A stretch of 64,000 nucleotides of DNA from contig JAQJVL010000247.1 of the NCBI GenBank assembly GCA_035578905.1, positions 788,972 through 852,971 on the forward strand, in the 5' to 3' direction. This stretch comes from Stictocephala bisonia (Eukaryota > Arthropoda > Insecta > Hemiptera > Membracidae). Below the pieces are notes generated by a model. It had not been told where the DNA came from. It searched no databases and worked only from the letters and a program-made list of their open reading frames with translations. Below, piece by piece: positions 24,991 through 38,282 of the stretch (its first letter is position 1; each line of letters opens with the position of its first letter). A program made the position numbers and the translations under genes.

Positions 24991-25522
24991 GGATGGCAAG
25001 TATTTTCAACATGTTGATATATCGGATTATCAATATATCACAAACCTAACATCGATGTAACGATAATATTGAAAGAAAAATATCGATATAGCGGGTAACC
25101 TTTAATTATTGTGTTAATTATAAAATAATAATGTTATAACATTGTCATTTTTGTTGTCCACATTAAACATGCCATTAGGTTTCTAATAAAACTAACCTTC
25201 CACCTACTAGTATACAATAAACCACATTTTAGTGCGTTAACCACACGTAAAAAAACTAAAATAACTATGTAATAGCGTAAAAACACTAAATAAAGTTATT
25301 CTATTATTTTATTGCATGTTTTGTACGCATAAGAGGCATTTTAAATGTGTTTTTTCCGAATCGTGATGAATTTGAAGAGAGAGAATAACGTCAATATTTA
25401 GTGGTAAGATATATCGAACCAAAATATCAATATGGCCGTTATTATCGAAAGAAAATATCGATACTTATATATCGAAATATGTATATCGATATTTCCGATA
25501 TATCGATTTATTGTTACCATCC
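24991..25522. mobile_element. ATCGAT-rich MITE-like element, family B copy 1
   Basis: Begins GGATGGCAAG and ends TTGTTACCATCC, an inverted-repeat terminus shared with copies at 34305 and 40118. Both ends are dense in ATATCGATA palindromes. The centre contains ACAATAAACCACATTTTAGT and TTAACCACACGTAAAAAAAC, shared with copy 3. About 530 bp, non-coding, shorter than its relatives by internal deletion. Confidence 0.75.
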
Positions 25523-28500
25523 TTATAGATGGAACTTTCAAGGATTTTATGAAAAAGAAATCTTTTTATGACGCATGATATAAATTATTGTACTTTATAA
25601 GTCAGTTTTATCAACAAACTCAGTTATAGATTACAGATCCAAGGCAGGTAAAAACACTTATCCTATACTTTTAGAAAAACGTTAAATTCCAAGCCGTCAC
25701 GCAGAAAATACGACGTTAATCCTCAAAGCCAACTTTAGGGATCAACGGAGTAATTCTCTTGGTTTGACGTAATTCCAAATATTCTTTTTGTCGTTTGGTT
25801 TATCGCTCTGTTTAGTAGACATTTTACTAATTATAACGCTTATGAAGTTACTGGCTCCATTTAATTATTCGCTCCAACCTAATCCAATTATAATAAAATA
25901 TGTTCGGCGCTAGTATAATACTCTTATTAGGATCACTTTTACTATTTTCTAGTATAGAGAATATATTGACGAGGTTTTTCAGAATTCTTATGCCTGTTTG
26001 TTCGGCCCATGATTCGTTTACAATTAAAGGCGTTGAAATACAATCGGATTTTTTTATAGGAAGTTCTGATTAATTGACCAGCTCAATATAGCTACAGTTT
26101 TGGAAGTGGGCACATTCACCACAATCTTTATTATTTTAAAGGTAAAAACCTTTTTATAATCTTTAAAATAATAACTACTTAAACATTTTTTTTAATGAAA
26201 AACATCTTAATCCCTTCAGTTATGTGTAAAAAACGTAGATATAAAAATTAAATTTCTAGTTTGAACGGTCTTGTCTTATATTTGATTTAAAATCAGCTAA
26301 ATTCACCACTTCATATGCCACAAGTTCTAATGTAGTGGTTAATAAAGTTTTTTATTTATTTTTACTGTCTCAAAGGAAGGTACATTAACTAATTTCGATT
26401 ACAAAATTGGGAAATAACTAACTCGTCGAAAACCGTTTGCGACATCTTAAGGTTCTGTCTGTGTTCAACTCCGCAACGCTGTTCAATTGTAAAAAATAAC
26501 TCTGATGAACCATACAAATTTGTTTTACTGTCAAAATCATTGTAATAATTGAAATCATAGTAATATTGTTATTTGAATACTAAATAATTATTTAATTTGA
26601 TATACCTAAGCTTGATTTTATAGTGTTGATAACAATAAAATAGGGTTACTGATACTGATGACGTAATGGGTGGGGCTTGCTACTTCGCCGCCAGCATGTT
26701 GCTAACGGTCTACGTACTGTCCACAACAGTCATTAAATGGAATAACACAGTGAATGAAGAGTAGTTTTCTCTCACTTCCACCATTCAGTGCATCACTCTC
26801 ACACCAGTGCTTTCAACAGATCGCAATCCAAGCTGCCTATCTGTAGTGACTCGGAGCGAGTGACGATCTGATTAGAGATATAATTCGGCTGAATTGTTTT
26901 GATTTGGTGTTTTGATTTGCAAGTATGACGTAATATCTTCGATAATTGTATTTTGAAAATACAACTGCTAAATAGATGAATATTGTTTTTAAAACGTTGT
27001 ATAGTAATTTTTTATCTTTTAATAGTCCCGATCAAGACCAATAAGACCAATAAGCAGAAAACAATTATTTAAATGCAATATATATTTTATAAATATAGTT
27101 GATATGGACTGAAAAATAATATACTTAAATAAAATTTTATTTGTAATGCATAAATTGTTTTTATAATAGTCATCGTTGCTTAAATTAAACATGCAACCAA
27201 TGAATGTGCCACATTTTTTTAGAATCATTAAATAGAAATATATATTGTAGGCCTAATATTTGAGTGTGGAAAGAGAATTCGATTTGATGTATGTTCATGA
27301 TATAAACAATAAACATTCAATACAAACACAATAATGTATGTCAATAGTTTATTTCTATTGACTTTCAGTTAAATAACTAAGCTCAAATGCAACTCTACAC
27401 TAGTATTTATTGTTCTATGAATTTGTGTCAATAGAAACATTTCGTATTGTTACGTGTCTTTTGTAAACACGTGCATTGTATTATCTATTAACAATTGAGA
27501 CTGACAAAAACAATTTTTATGAAACACTTAAAATAATTTCTTACCATAAACTACTTTAAAGTTATGGAGCTAGTTTGAGAGCAATGTAAGGTACGTGGAG
27601 CATACAGAAATTCGCGAGTTGGTATTGCGCTTCCTTGAAATGCATTCTTAGAGCTGCCAAGGGAACTGCAATATTGCTATACATATTGTGGATAAGAGTA
27701 CATTTCGTTATGACAATTTTCTCATAATACATTTGAATAGTTTGAAACTTAATAAATAATACAACATTGGAAGCATTATTAACGGGGTCCATATACCTTA
27801 ATTTGTTAAGATACGTACAAAAAACTATGTATGAACATTGAATCCATATTTTGTCTTAAAAGTTTCTAATAATAATGAGACGGTTCCACTTTGTGGTTAT
27901 TCATTGTTTCTATTATTTTAACTATTTTACTAACTGAATTACGCATTAAGAGATAAGTTATAAATGCTAATTATTATTCATTATTTCGTCATTTGAAATT
28001 AAACCACTCCTACTACAGAAACTAATGTCACTTAACACATACGAGTTTGTGTTCATTCAATACTGGAACTGTTCGTAAACTGTCACTGTTAAGCATTTAT
28101 CACTTTACTGTCATTTCCACTCCAGGTTGAAGACTAAAGAGATACACTTCCACTGACACTTTAAGGTTAGGTGGTGGAGAGGACTGTCCAGTCCTAACCT
28201 CGCCTTAAAAATAAAATTGTTTTTCATTTCATTTCGTACTCAGTAGACTGTTACTAGACTACGGCCGAGGGGCGTCTTTTTATAAGGTTCCGCTGCAATA
28301 TAGAAAATTCTTGAACTATTGACTTGAGTAGGCCCTACCCCATTTTGAAAGGCTCTAATAATCCATATAAACTGTCGCACTGTCTAGGAGCTTCTAGATT
28401 AGTCGAGAAACTGGAAGTGATTTTCCGCACTCCGCCACACAGAGATAACTCGTGTAATCCGTAACATTGTTAACTAGTAGCTGTGGTATTTTTACAGGTT

Positions 28501-28648
28501 CGGTAATGAACAAGCCCAAAAAATCACTCTCCGAAAGTACTCTCCGAATATATTCCTCATTAAAATAAGTTAATCACCAAATTCAACATTCTGTTCATAA
28601 CGAATATTAGAGGACTTCAGATCATACAGTTAAGAACTTTGTGTACTA
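25523..28648. other. no gene seen
   Basis: AT-rich. A modestly GC-richer patch at about 26655-26870 with a TCAGTG initiator-like word (about 26785) and CT-rich flanks could be regulatory, but nothing confirms it. Confidence 0.35.
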
Positions 28649-29116
28649 TTTTGTACAGTTAATCAGGTTAATCCACTGATCTTATACTATTAGTCCCTAA
28701 TTTTGTACAGTTAATCAAGTTAATCCACTGATCTTATACTATTAGTCCCTAATTTTGTACAGTTAATCAGGTTAATCCACTGATCTTATACTATTAGTCC
28801 CTAATGTTGTACAGTTAATCAGGTTAATCCACTGATCTTATACTATTAGTCCCTAATTTTGTACAGTTAATCAGGTTAATCCACTGATCTTATACTATTA
28901 GTCCCTAATTTTGTACAGTTAATCAGGTTAATCCACCGATCTTATACTATTAGTCCCTAATTTTGTACAGTTAATCAGGTTAATCCACCGATCTTATACT
29001 ATTAGTCCCTAATTTTGTACAGTTAATCAGGTTAATCCACTGATCTTATACTATTAGTCCCTAATTTTGTACAGTTAATCAGGTTAATCCACCGATCTTA
29101 TACTATTAGTCCCTAA
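28649..29116. repeat. 52-bp tandem array, 9 copies
   Basis: TTTTGTACAG recurs every 52 bases from 28649 to 29065. Copies differ at one or two positions only (CACTG/CACCG, CAGG/CAAG, TTTT/TGTT). The array ends sharply at TTTTGCTTTCGC. Confidence 0.95.
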
Positions 29117-31120
29117 TTTTGCTTTCGCTCTCAACCAACATACATGTATATATTTGTAGTATTAATCACAAGTGAAAATCTATTTTTCCCCATCCCATCC
29201 CATCTGATCTGTATAATGAAACTGTACTGCCAATTTGAAATATAATTTGGAAAAGTGATTCTCACAATTCCAATAAATAATAATGTGTTTGGTTTGATGA
29301 TGTTAACTTTGATAATTACTTCTTAAGTTTTACTGTGGAAAAAATCCCTCTTAACAATTTTTATGGATTGAAATGTTAAATATACTTTTTAAATTAGAGT
29401 CCTACCAATTTACATAGTCAATTATGCAAGGAATCTTGCGTTCTGTAATAGCCATATTGTCTTCTTTGTCGTTCCCGACGGTCAGTCTACATTTTGTTGA
29501 CGTCTCTCCACCGTCACAGTCAAAGGAATCTGTATATACCGTAAACAAAATTGACGGATCACCCCTTCCCGTCTCTATACTTTATCTTGACACATAAATT
29601 CAACATATGAAATCGATTATTAAAATTAATTAAATACACTACACCAATAGATTGTTTTGACAGATTATTATAAGCCTATTTAAAATATACGTAATTGAAG
29701 AGTTTACGCTAGCCTTCCAAGTGACTTAGAAAGTAACTGAATTGGACTAGTACGCTACTCATCCAATATTTTACTTCCTATCAATCAACATATTACTTCA
29801 TATCCGACATTAAATGAGCATCTCTGAAATTCCCAACAATTCTGTGCGTGTAGGGTGGGTAGGCTGGTACCACTTTACGTAGTAGTTATCACACGTTTGA
29901 TCAGTTAACACTTTCTGGGAATGCCCCCCCCCCCAATATTTTCCTAACACTATTTAGAAAGTCTGTACTTTGTATTCTAGGAATTTGAACCAAATTTACA
30001 CTTTCATAACCCTATTATGCTATTTTTAAACCACTTTAACTTACTTGGAATATAAAGCCCATTATAGTTCTCACTAAAAAAGCCTTTTATACAATGTGTT
30101 CTCTGCCTTAATGTTACAAATAAATTAACTACTTTCAAAAGAACATTTAGCAGTTAGATTCATCAAAAACTCTGTACAGACTACAGATTCTAGATCAATG
30201 ATGTCATACCTTAATATATATCCTTCAAGAAAACTGAGGATGTAAAAAAGATTGTAATCTCGTGAAAACACTTCTCTTGAGACTTTAATGTAAAATAAAT
30301 AGACAAATTTGATCTGTTCATTTAAGGGAATATCATCTTTGAGCAAACATAATTACGAAAAGAAAATTATTTTCTTGTTCTGAAAATTTTTTAGAAAATA
30401 TTATTCAGTATAGTTTATATAAATATGCTGAATTTTATCACGTAACATTTTTCCAGACCTGTGATGCAGTAACACATCCTTGAAGTCACGTAGGCTACGT
30501 GGGCGGGGGGATCCTACGGTGAGGCCAACTTCTCCAGACGTTGTCACAGGTCATGATTCAATAACCGGAAGTCCGGCCTTCCCTGTCCACTTCCGCTGTA
30601 ATTTCATCACCTCTTGTCTCCTTCCACTTTCCCGCTTAAATAAGGTTATTCCTCCCCCTCTCCGCTCAGATGTTACCTATTTATCGAACCTTTCAAAGGA
30701 GACGGACAGGCTTAATGAAGCTCTCTGAGAATTTTATTTGATTAACGTCCCCTCCTGAAAGTTCTGTGATTGTAAGTTGTCCTGAACAACCAGTAGTCCG
30801 GACACCTAAAAATATACACCATGAACATTCGCCCATCATGCACGATGGAACTTGCCACACCCTGTCGTCACCAACACGTACGATGGCTTACTCTGCCTCC
30901 GAACTAACACTCGATTTTTATATAAAACCGAAATTACACATTACACCGACCTACGACAAGTGGAGATGACCCACCCATACACGTACAGTAGTATTGACCC
31001 TCCCACCCGTATACATGTACGTGACTTTACATTACTATCTATTAATTTATTATTAATAATGTGCTATTACACATTATTAATTTATATATTACTATCGGCG
31101 CAGAAATCATGTATAAACGA
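29117..31120. other. mostly featureless; small islands
   Basis: Contains an 11-C run at 29924-29934 and an isolated unit resembling the 12.2-kb array at about 29848-29880. A GC-richer segment at 30480-30700 includes ACCGGAAGT (ETS-like), and an open frame of 82 codons has no recognisable domain. Confidence 0.4.
30967..31024 (-). repeat. two isolated units of the 12.2-kb minisatellite family
   Basis: Reverse-strand CTGTACGTGTATGGGTGGGT repeats the core of the array at 12205-12475, about 18.5 kb away and in opposite orientation. A second, more diverged unit is adjacent. Confidence 0.6.
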
Positions 31121-31939
31121 GTTTGAAGGTTTTTTGCTAAGAAACTAAAAGGCCTATGAAAAATTCAATGTTATATCAATTAGAACAAAAAGTACCGGAA
31201 TTTTAGTTAGTTTTCACTGTGCATCAATTTTACACCTTTATTACTAAAAAAAACCTTAAAGTATCATATTTAGCCTATATTCTGAAACGTGATTGACATA
31301 AATGTTTTCTATAAGTTTTATTACATTCAGCGTTTTAAATCTTTAAGAAAAAAGTTGTTACGAATTTCCTGAAACAACCTTTTCTTGGGTTCTAGAGGCC
31401 CTAAAATGAATTACTCGGTCACGTTGTAATCCTTATGAATTGGCTTGTTACGATTCATTACTTTTATATGCATAAGTAAATGCAATGGTTTTAAAATCAT
31501 CAATTAAATTTACTTATGCATGTAAAAATAATTTATCGTATCAACACAATGCATTAGGATTACAACGTGACCAAGTAAATAATTTTGCGACCTCTAGAAG
31601 CAAAGACAGTGCTGTTTCAGGAAATATACTAATCGTTGTTTTTTGAAAAGTTGGTTATATGAAATTTGAAATTGTGAATTTAAAAATTATATAAAATGTT
31701 CCTGTGGACCAAGTTTAAAAATATAAATGCGATACAGTAATGGAGTTTTTAACAACACAAGTGTAAAGTTGTAGCACTGTAAAAACTAGTTAAAATCCAG
31801 GTACTTTTCTTGTTCCATCTAGGATAACATTTTTTAATACTCTACAATCTATATCTTAACGCACAATTAAACGTGGAAAACAATTTTGTCATTGGACTTT
31901 TCATAGGCCTTTTAGTTTCTTAGTAAACAACTATCAAAC
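31121..31939. mobile_element. 820-bp foldback (hairpin) element
   Basis: The left arm starts GTTTGAAGG and includes CTAAGAAACTAAAAGGCCTA. The right arm ends with its complement, TAGGCCTTTTAGTTTCTTAG, then CTATCAAAC. Inner arms also match (GGTCACGTTGTAATCC on the left, GGATTACAACGTGACC on the right; GCATAAGTAAAT facing ATTTACTTATGC). Only about 27 bases separate the arms at about 31480-31512. There is no coding capacity. The two arms have diverged by substitutions and small indels, so the insertion is old. Confidence 0.8.
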
Positions 31940-32737
31940 TAGGGTACACCCGATTTCGGTGTCGTCACTACGTCTGTTATTGTTTTTTCTCATATATTAT
32001 TTTTGGCAGATATCACTTATAGAGGTCATTCAATGAGCCAAAAATCAATATTATAAATATGGATATAATTTTCAAATTAATTTGTAATATTTTCATGTCA
32101 ATTGTTCTCTTAACTAGAAGTAAGTTGACAAAAAATAGATAATCTCTCAATGTTAAAATAGTTTTTAAACCATTTATTAACAATACATACACTGTTTTGC
32201 GCCATTAATGCCGACAAGTGGTGATTAATAAAATTTCAATTTTAAATTATGGTATAACTAACCTTCTTGCTATATGAAAGGGTTCGAGTCAGTAAATGAA
32301 GAGATCGTTAATTCAGTTTCCAGGTCAGCCATAGAGGTTGCGTTGTATAGGTAATAGATGCGATGCCAAATGCTCCGAGCACATTGCACTTTGAATTCAT
32401 TGGCTGCAGATTCCGGACCGTCTGCATCGTTTCCCCCACTCCTCTAATGGATGTTATCTCATTTTACAAAACAACGGAATGTTTTGTATAAAGTTACAGA
32501 AACGATTTATTCCAATTTTTATTTGCACAGAAGCTTATTTATTTACTTACAAACAAAAGGACAGATGTGTTGAAAATGTATAAAAATTTATAATTGTTTG
32601 TGCCGGAATATTTTGAACGTAACATAACCTAACTAAATATCCAAGGTAGTTGCTAATATCCATACGTTACAGTAAATGGTGTGTTACTTCATTACGATTC
32701 TCAAACAATTCTACGTAACCAGTATCAGTATTTATTT
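31940..32737. other. no gene seen
   Basis: AT-rich; no repeat or motif supported. Confidence 0.4.
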
Positions 32738-32880
32738 GATGCATATCGTCAAGATATGGGTGAATATGGATTTCGAACGAGTTTGATGAGTGTAGATAAG
32801 CGAATGTAGTAATTGTTGCAAACTAAGGCTGATTATTCCGTAGAAAGTGTGTAATTTATAGCCAAATGAGAAATTTGTTT
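32738..32880 (+). mobile_element. dispersed repeat family A, partial copy
   Basis: Matches the 15-kb copy in TCAAGATATGGGTGAATATG, the GTGTAGATAAGCGAATG region, the CAAACTAAGG block and AATTTATAGCC. It is 3' truncated compared with the long copies. Confidence 0.55.
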
Positions 32881-33273
32881 TGATTTTGATTGAAATCAGA
32901 TTGAGAACCTTTAGCTTATGAAGTTGGGCTTTAACCAACTTAAAGGTTAGTGACGTTGTTCAGTATAATAACTACACAGTTATCGTCGATGTGTAGTGAA
33001 ATGAAGGGTAAATTACTCATTAGTTATATAGTTTTTAACTATCCCTTAAAATTTTATTTGTAGCAGAGGTGTTTGTGTAAGACTGTACTTCCTACAAATT
33101 ATCTGCTATATTCCATTCTTGAACTACATTTTAATCAATGCAATGTGATGTATTGTACAAAGAGAAATACAAAGTTTTCAGTCTTATAATTGACTAAAAC
33201 CAAAATATTATATTCAGTTAAACCAGATAATATTACCACAGTCTAATATACACAGGTTACTCTTGAGAAAAAT
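32881..33273. other. no gene seen
   Basis: AT-rich; nothing supported. Confidence 0.4.
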
Positions 33274-33392
33274 GCCAACTGACTGACGCTAGCGATCCTA
33301 GTGGTCGTAACGCAGAGCTACGGCATCTCTCCGCTTACCGCGTCAGTTGTTTACTATACTGCCGCTAGGATCGCTGGCATCGCTTGGTTGGC
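33274..33392. repeat. GC-richer imperfect inverted repeat
   Basis: Left GCCAACTGACTGACGCTAGC continuing into GATCCTAG faces right CTAGGATCGCTGGCATCGCT and GGTTGGC. The strongest matched core is AGCGATCCTAG with its complement. It is CpG-rich compared with its flanks. It could be a small foldback element; no exon or promoter is evident. Confidence 0.55.
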
Positions 33393-34304
33393 AAGTAGAA
33401 CGGCTGAAATTCGTCACTGTATTGTAATATTATAATGTGATATTATTCTAAATAGCTGTGTGTGGCAACTCCCTGATTGTGTTAAATAAATACAATAATA
33501 TAAACCGGTTCAAAAGTGAGTGGAGTGCTGAAATATTGTCATAATTGCAGTGCACTCGACTATTAAACTTAACTGAAATTGAGTTTCCATGTTATAAAGA
33601 GCGGAAAAACATCGTTAGCAGTTGATGGCCGTCAGGAAATGGGACTGGGATGGGTTTGGGATTAATGAAATGGATTCTACGTTGGAATGCGGTGTGCCGA
33701 CCTACCCTTTACCCCTATTGTCTAACGCCCTCTACAATACAATGTTATGTGCGAAATGTATTAACGTATTGAGCCTAATGGTGGTCTATTTATTGTTAGG
33801 CCTATCTCTTTTTATGGTGCATTTAATTTAAAACGAAATATTTAGTTTCCTTACTAATCCTTCTTTTTAAGAGATACTTAGAAACTCCAAAGTAATAATA
33901 GTTATAACCGTGAGAATACCTGTCACCTTCTGTCTACGACTGTATGTATGGTGGTTGAAAAAGTATCTTTCAAATCTTATTTACAACTCTTTTGTAGTTA
34001 AAAATACCCGTCAAATCGTAGGTAGGCCTATTAATGTACGAATGATGTACGAATGATGGGTGAGAAAACACTTGCAAATAATATTTACGAATGTACGGTG
34101 GTAGAAAAGACCCGGCAATTCGTGTTTACGACTTCATTGTTGGTGAGAAGGATCTGTTAAATTTGATTTATGAATGTATTCTGGGTAAATTGACTTGTGA
34201 AATTGCATGTACGACTGTATGGTTGGTGAAAGGCGAATCTTCATAAAAAATTTTTGTAATTTTCTTTAAAACATGATGATATTATAGAAATATCAGTCCT
34301 GGCT
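33393..34304. other. no gene seen
   Basis: AT-rich. Short near-repeats (CGACTGTATG...GGTTG) occur at about 33940 and 34210 without a regular period. Confidence 0.4.
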
Positions 34305-35008
34305 GGATGACAAATATTTTCAGCATATCGATACATCGAATTACCGATATATCGCAAACCAAATATCGATCTAACGATAATATCAAAAGAAGTATATCGA
34401 TATATCGGGTAACCGATATATCAAACTATAAATGATTTATCAGTTTAAAACTATGCACTAACTCTTATATCATGACCAAAAATACACTCATGTTTAGATG
34501 TCACATTTAGAATAGCTACTGAATGTTAAAATGAATACCTTTATCTAAGTAGTGGTCTGTGGGGTTGAATGTAAAAAAATCAAAATAAGAATAAGTATAC
34601 ATTTCACTATTACGTTAATGATAAAAGAGTAACGTAATAATGGTTTGTAAGGCCACTGGCTAGGTATCCTAGAGTCAACATTGCCAACACACACACAACT
34701 TCATTTACCCGTTCCACACACTGGTCTACAATAAACTACCAGTGGTTTAAGTGCATTAATCCAACGTAAAAAAAGTAATTTTTTTATATTAAATTTATAT
34801 TAAAGTTACTTTATTATATTAATACATGTTTTGTACGCATTAAGGCAATGTAAATGTGTGTTTTTTTTAATCGTTAAGATATTGAGTAGGGAGAATAACG
34901 TCAATATTTAATGATATGATACATCTACATAAAGTATCGATATGGTCGATATTATCGAAAGTTAATATCGATATATCGAAACGTATTTATCGATAATCTT
35001 TGCCATCC
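34305..35008. mobile_element. ATCGAT-rich MITE-like element, family B copy 2
   Basis: About 700 bp, starting GGATGACAAATATTTTCAGC and ending TTTGCCATCC. It has the same subterminal ATATCGATA palindromes and interior (CAATAAACTACCAGTGGTTT; GGGAGAATAACGTCAATATT) as the other copies. Non-coding. Confidence 0.75.
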
Positions 35009-35867
35009 CTAGGCTGGAACAATCCTTAGTTTCTATTTATCCATAACTAAGTCAAACAGACGTATTGTATATTATTTTTACATCTCATTTACGTAGCTTT
35101 ATTTTATTTTAGTTGTTATTCATTACATGACTACATTTATACATGTTCTATTATAAAACGTAATCGTGACTTTTTAAGGATGTTCCAATAGGACCACAAA
35201 TCATATCTGACAAGTATTACCAGTAGTGTGGGCCCTTGGGGGAAGGGGGTCCGTGACCCGCATACTGATATCTTATCAGACTACAACTAGTCACATCTTG
35301 GGGTGCATATAAAACGTGGGCATGCTGTGGAAATCCAATGATCTCTGCGGGGCGACTGGTTTTCATACTATTTTTCTCGAGAATTGACATCTTTTGTCTC
35401 GGTCCCTGACTGTCTTATCCTGACCATAAATCAGAAAGCTCAAATTCATTGTTGGGCAGCGTCGATTAGTTAGAGGTAGTTTTGGAAACTCATAAACTAT
35501 TTGCACTAAATAGTTATGAAAAATAATATTTCTAGTAAAACTTTATTTCTTGTCGTGGAAAAATACTTTTAAAAAAGCATTGTTTTTGTAAGAAGAAATA
35601 ATGATCTCTGAGTTCATATAATTACCATTAAAACTCAATATAAATGGTAATAAAAATTACTCTTTTCAATGCTAATAAAAATTAATGTTGGTTAGCCTAG
35701 CTTATATTGTTAGGAGATAAGTTTTTAATATAACACATAGACGTCGTCTGGTCGCCAACAATACAGATATTAATAGATAAGCCTTGATTTTTTTTCGATA
35801 TAGACAGTCTTGAATATAGTTTATTAAAAGATCAGTAAAATCAAACATGTACCACGTCGTTCGGGAA
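35009..35867. other. no gene seen
   Basis: A GC-richer patch at 35230-35420 has no motif I can assign. Confidence 0.4.
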
Positions 35868-35980
35868 CATTTCCGTTAATATACCACTACATTGCTTAGA
35901 TTATGTTAGGTTTGTTTAGGTTATGATAGGTTTTGTTAGGTTAGCCTAAGTTATGGTTATGGTAATGAATTAACGGAAAA
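35868..35980. mobile_element. small foldback element, family C copy 2
   Basis: Ends TTTCCGTTAATATACCAC and (complement) TTTTCCGTTAATTCATTACC, as in the 3.2-kb copy. The interior is TTAGG/GTTAGG-like. The immediate flanks GAAC and GTTC extend the palindrome. Confidence 0.6.
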
Positions 35981-36026
35981 GTTCGTATTCCGTGATAAAA
36001 TCTGGATCTATTTCTTTGTTGGCCTG

Positions 36027-36050
36027 TTTTTTTTTTTTTTTTTTTTTTTT
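36027..36050. repeat. T24 homopolymer
   Basis: Twenty-four T bases followed by CTCGTG. No retroelement body was recognised next to it. Confidence 0.9.
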
Positions 36051-37818
36051 CTCGTGAGAGCCTATCGACTGAGTTATTGACGAATTTTTAAAGTATACAT
36101 AAAGCCGACTAAAATTAGACTTATAAAGGAGCAGGAGGGGGTCAAAACTTGAGTATACTTGTGATAGAGCGATAGACATTAAGCTTTAAAAACAGATGGC
36201 TGTTTTTCCGAAATAGCGTAAAAGAGGAATGTTGGCAAATTTATGAAGCAAACAAATTTACAAAACTTCTTGAATAAGTTAAAATTAGTAATCAAAATAG
36301 CATTGACTCTGTATTTTTAAGTAATTTTCTTATCAAAATGGTGCACATACATCATACTCTTTATCCAGAGAGGCGTATTAGCTTTGACTGACCATAATTT
36401 AGTATTATTGTACATTGTTGTTATCGTCGCAACAGGCTCTATGGTGTGCATGCGAGACCAACTTGGCGAGTGTTATAGTGGCTGCACGCACTTGTTGCTA
36501 ACAACAGATGTTAGACTATTTGGCAAGACGCCATCTTGGTTTTGTGAAGGAATAGTTCGGTTGTTATTTAAATTGATAGTTAAGAAAACTCGTGCCGTAT
36601 TTTAGAATCTACTACGTGAATAACTACGGTTCCATTCAGTGTCACTGGTATACGCTGCTTTCGTCCAATGACCCGTTACAAGGGATTTCATGATACAATA
36701 CAACCGTTACATACTTTTAACTTTTAAATAACAGTTTAATTTCCTCTGTTACGAGTTTAAACACAATGTATTATTTTTGTCTACTAAATTTAAAGAGATC
36801 TAAGTACTTTCTAATTCTTAAGTACTGGAAGTACAGTAAAAAAAGACGTCACTTCAGTGCTTAAAAGATTTACTCCACTTCAAAACCATCTATTCCAAAT
36901 TAATATAAGTAAAGGAATACTCGGTTCGCTTGCTTTCTATACGATAAAATATAACTAACGAAGACGAGAATTAAATAAATGATAAAACTATTACTGTAGT
37001 TTAAACTTTTACAATATTTGAATTTTTTTTAAATTTTGTATTTTAAAAATAAGGTGGGTAGGAAAGCAACGTGTTACCAAAAACCTGCGTGCAAGAAATG
37101 TAGTTCATACGTGCAGTAGGTTCGATGTTATGTACCTAAATTAATCGACAGTTGGTATCGACTTGTAAAATCGACTGAAAATTAGTCAAAGTTGTTTATC
37201 AAAAGAAGTAAACAAAGCGTCTCTATTTTATTTATAAACATTTCATGTGTTTAAGGAGTTGCTTCCCTTTTCGTGCATTGAATAAATTAATTTAAAATAT
37301 TTTTTAATTAAATTTTCAGTAAATTTCAACCTTTGAAGTTAATATGGTATTACTGAAGTTGTATTTTGTATACTAAATCGTATTGAAACAGTTGTACATT
37401 TGTAAAATATAATTTTTCTTTTAAAAATTTCTGTGAAACATTTTTATGTACAAGAATAAGACTAAGGGTATATCATAAGTTATTCCTATGTTTCGGCTAC
37501 TTTGAAAATATATTCTCTAAAACGCAAAGCACACCATCTTGAGACCGCCTGTGCGTGTTTCTTATTTAGCATGTAGAGAAACGAAGTAGGCCTACAACAA
37601 TTCGCTCGAGGCGAAGTGTTTGGATGTGAGTGTGGGGAGAGAGGTAGTTCGTTCGCTTCACCCCCGCCTGGTCAGCAACCTTCAAATCAGCGACCCCCCA
37701 TCGGTAATCTGCTTTGCCCTTTCTGAAAGCTTTCTTGCTCACTCACATCCCTCGCGGTGTAGCTAAGTTAACAGATCACGTGACAAGTGTAGGTATACCG
37801 TTTTTTATCTATCTTTTG
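36051..37818. other. no gene seen
   Basis: Mostly AT-rich. A GC-richer stretch at 37550-37760 contains an 11-bp inverted repeat (GGATGTGAGTG near 37622 and CACTCACATCC near 37740). A TCACGTGA E-box lies at 37776-37783. Confidence 0.4.
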
Positions 37819-38282
37819 AAAAATTCCTACAAATATATTTGTATACATACTATTCTACCTTAGAAATATACTTTTATACATACAGTACTACCATACAGAT
37901 ATATTTGTAACATATTATACTACCCCACAAATATATTTGTATGCATACAGTACTACTCTACAAATATATTTGTATACATATTGTACTACCTTACAAATAT
38001 ATTTGTATACATACTTCTACCCTACAAATATATTTGTATACATATTATACTACCTTACAAATATATTTGTATACATATTGTACTACCCTACAAATATGTT
38101 TATATATGTACTTCTACCCTACAAATATATTTGTTTACATATTGTACTACCTTACAAATATATTTGTATACATATTGTACTACCCTACAAATATATTTAT
38201 ATACATACTTCTACCCTACAAATATATTTGTATACATACTTCTACCCTACAAATATGTTTGTATACACACTGTATTACCCTT
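37819..38282. repeat. 30-33-bp AT-rich tandem array, about 14 copies
   Basis: The core CAAATATATTTGTATACATA recurs at steps of 30-33 bases. The core is itself palindromic (CAAATATATTTG; GTATAC). Because most steps are 33, all three plus-strand frames stay open, giving spurious Tyr/Ile/Leu-rich frames. Confidence 0.9.
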
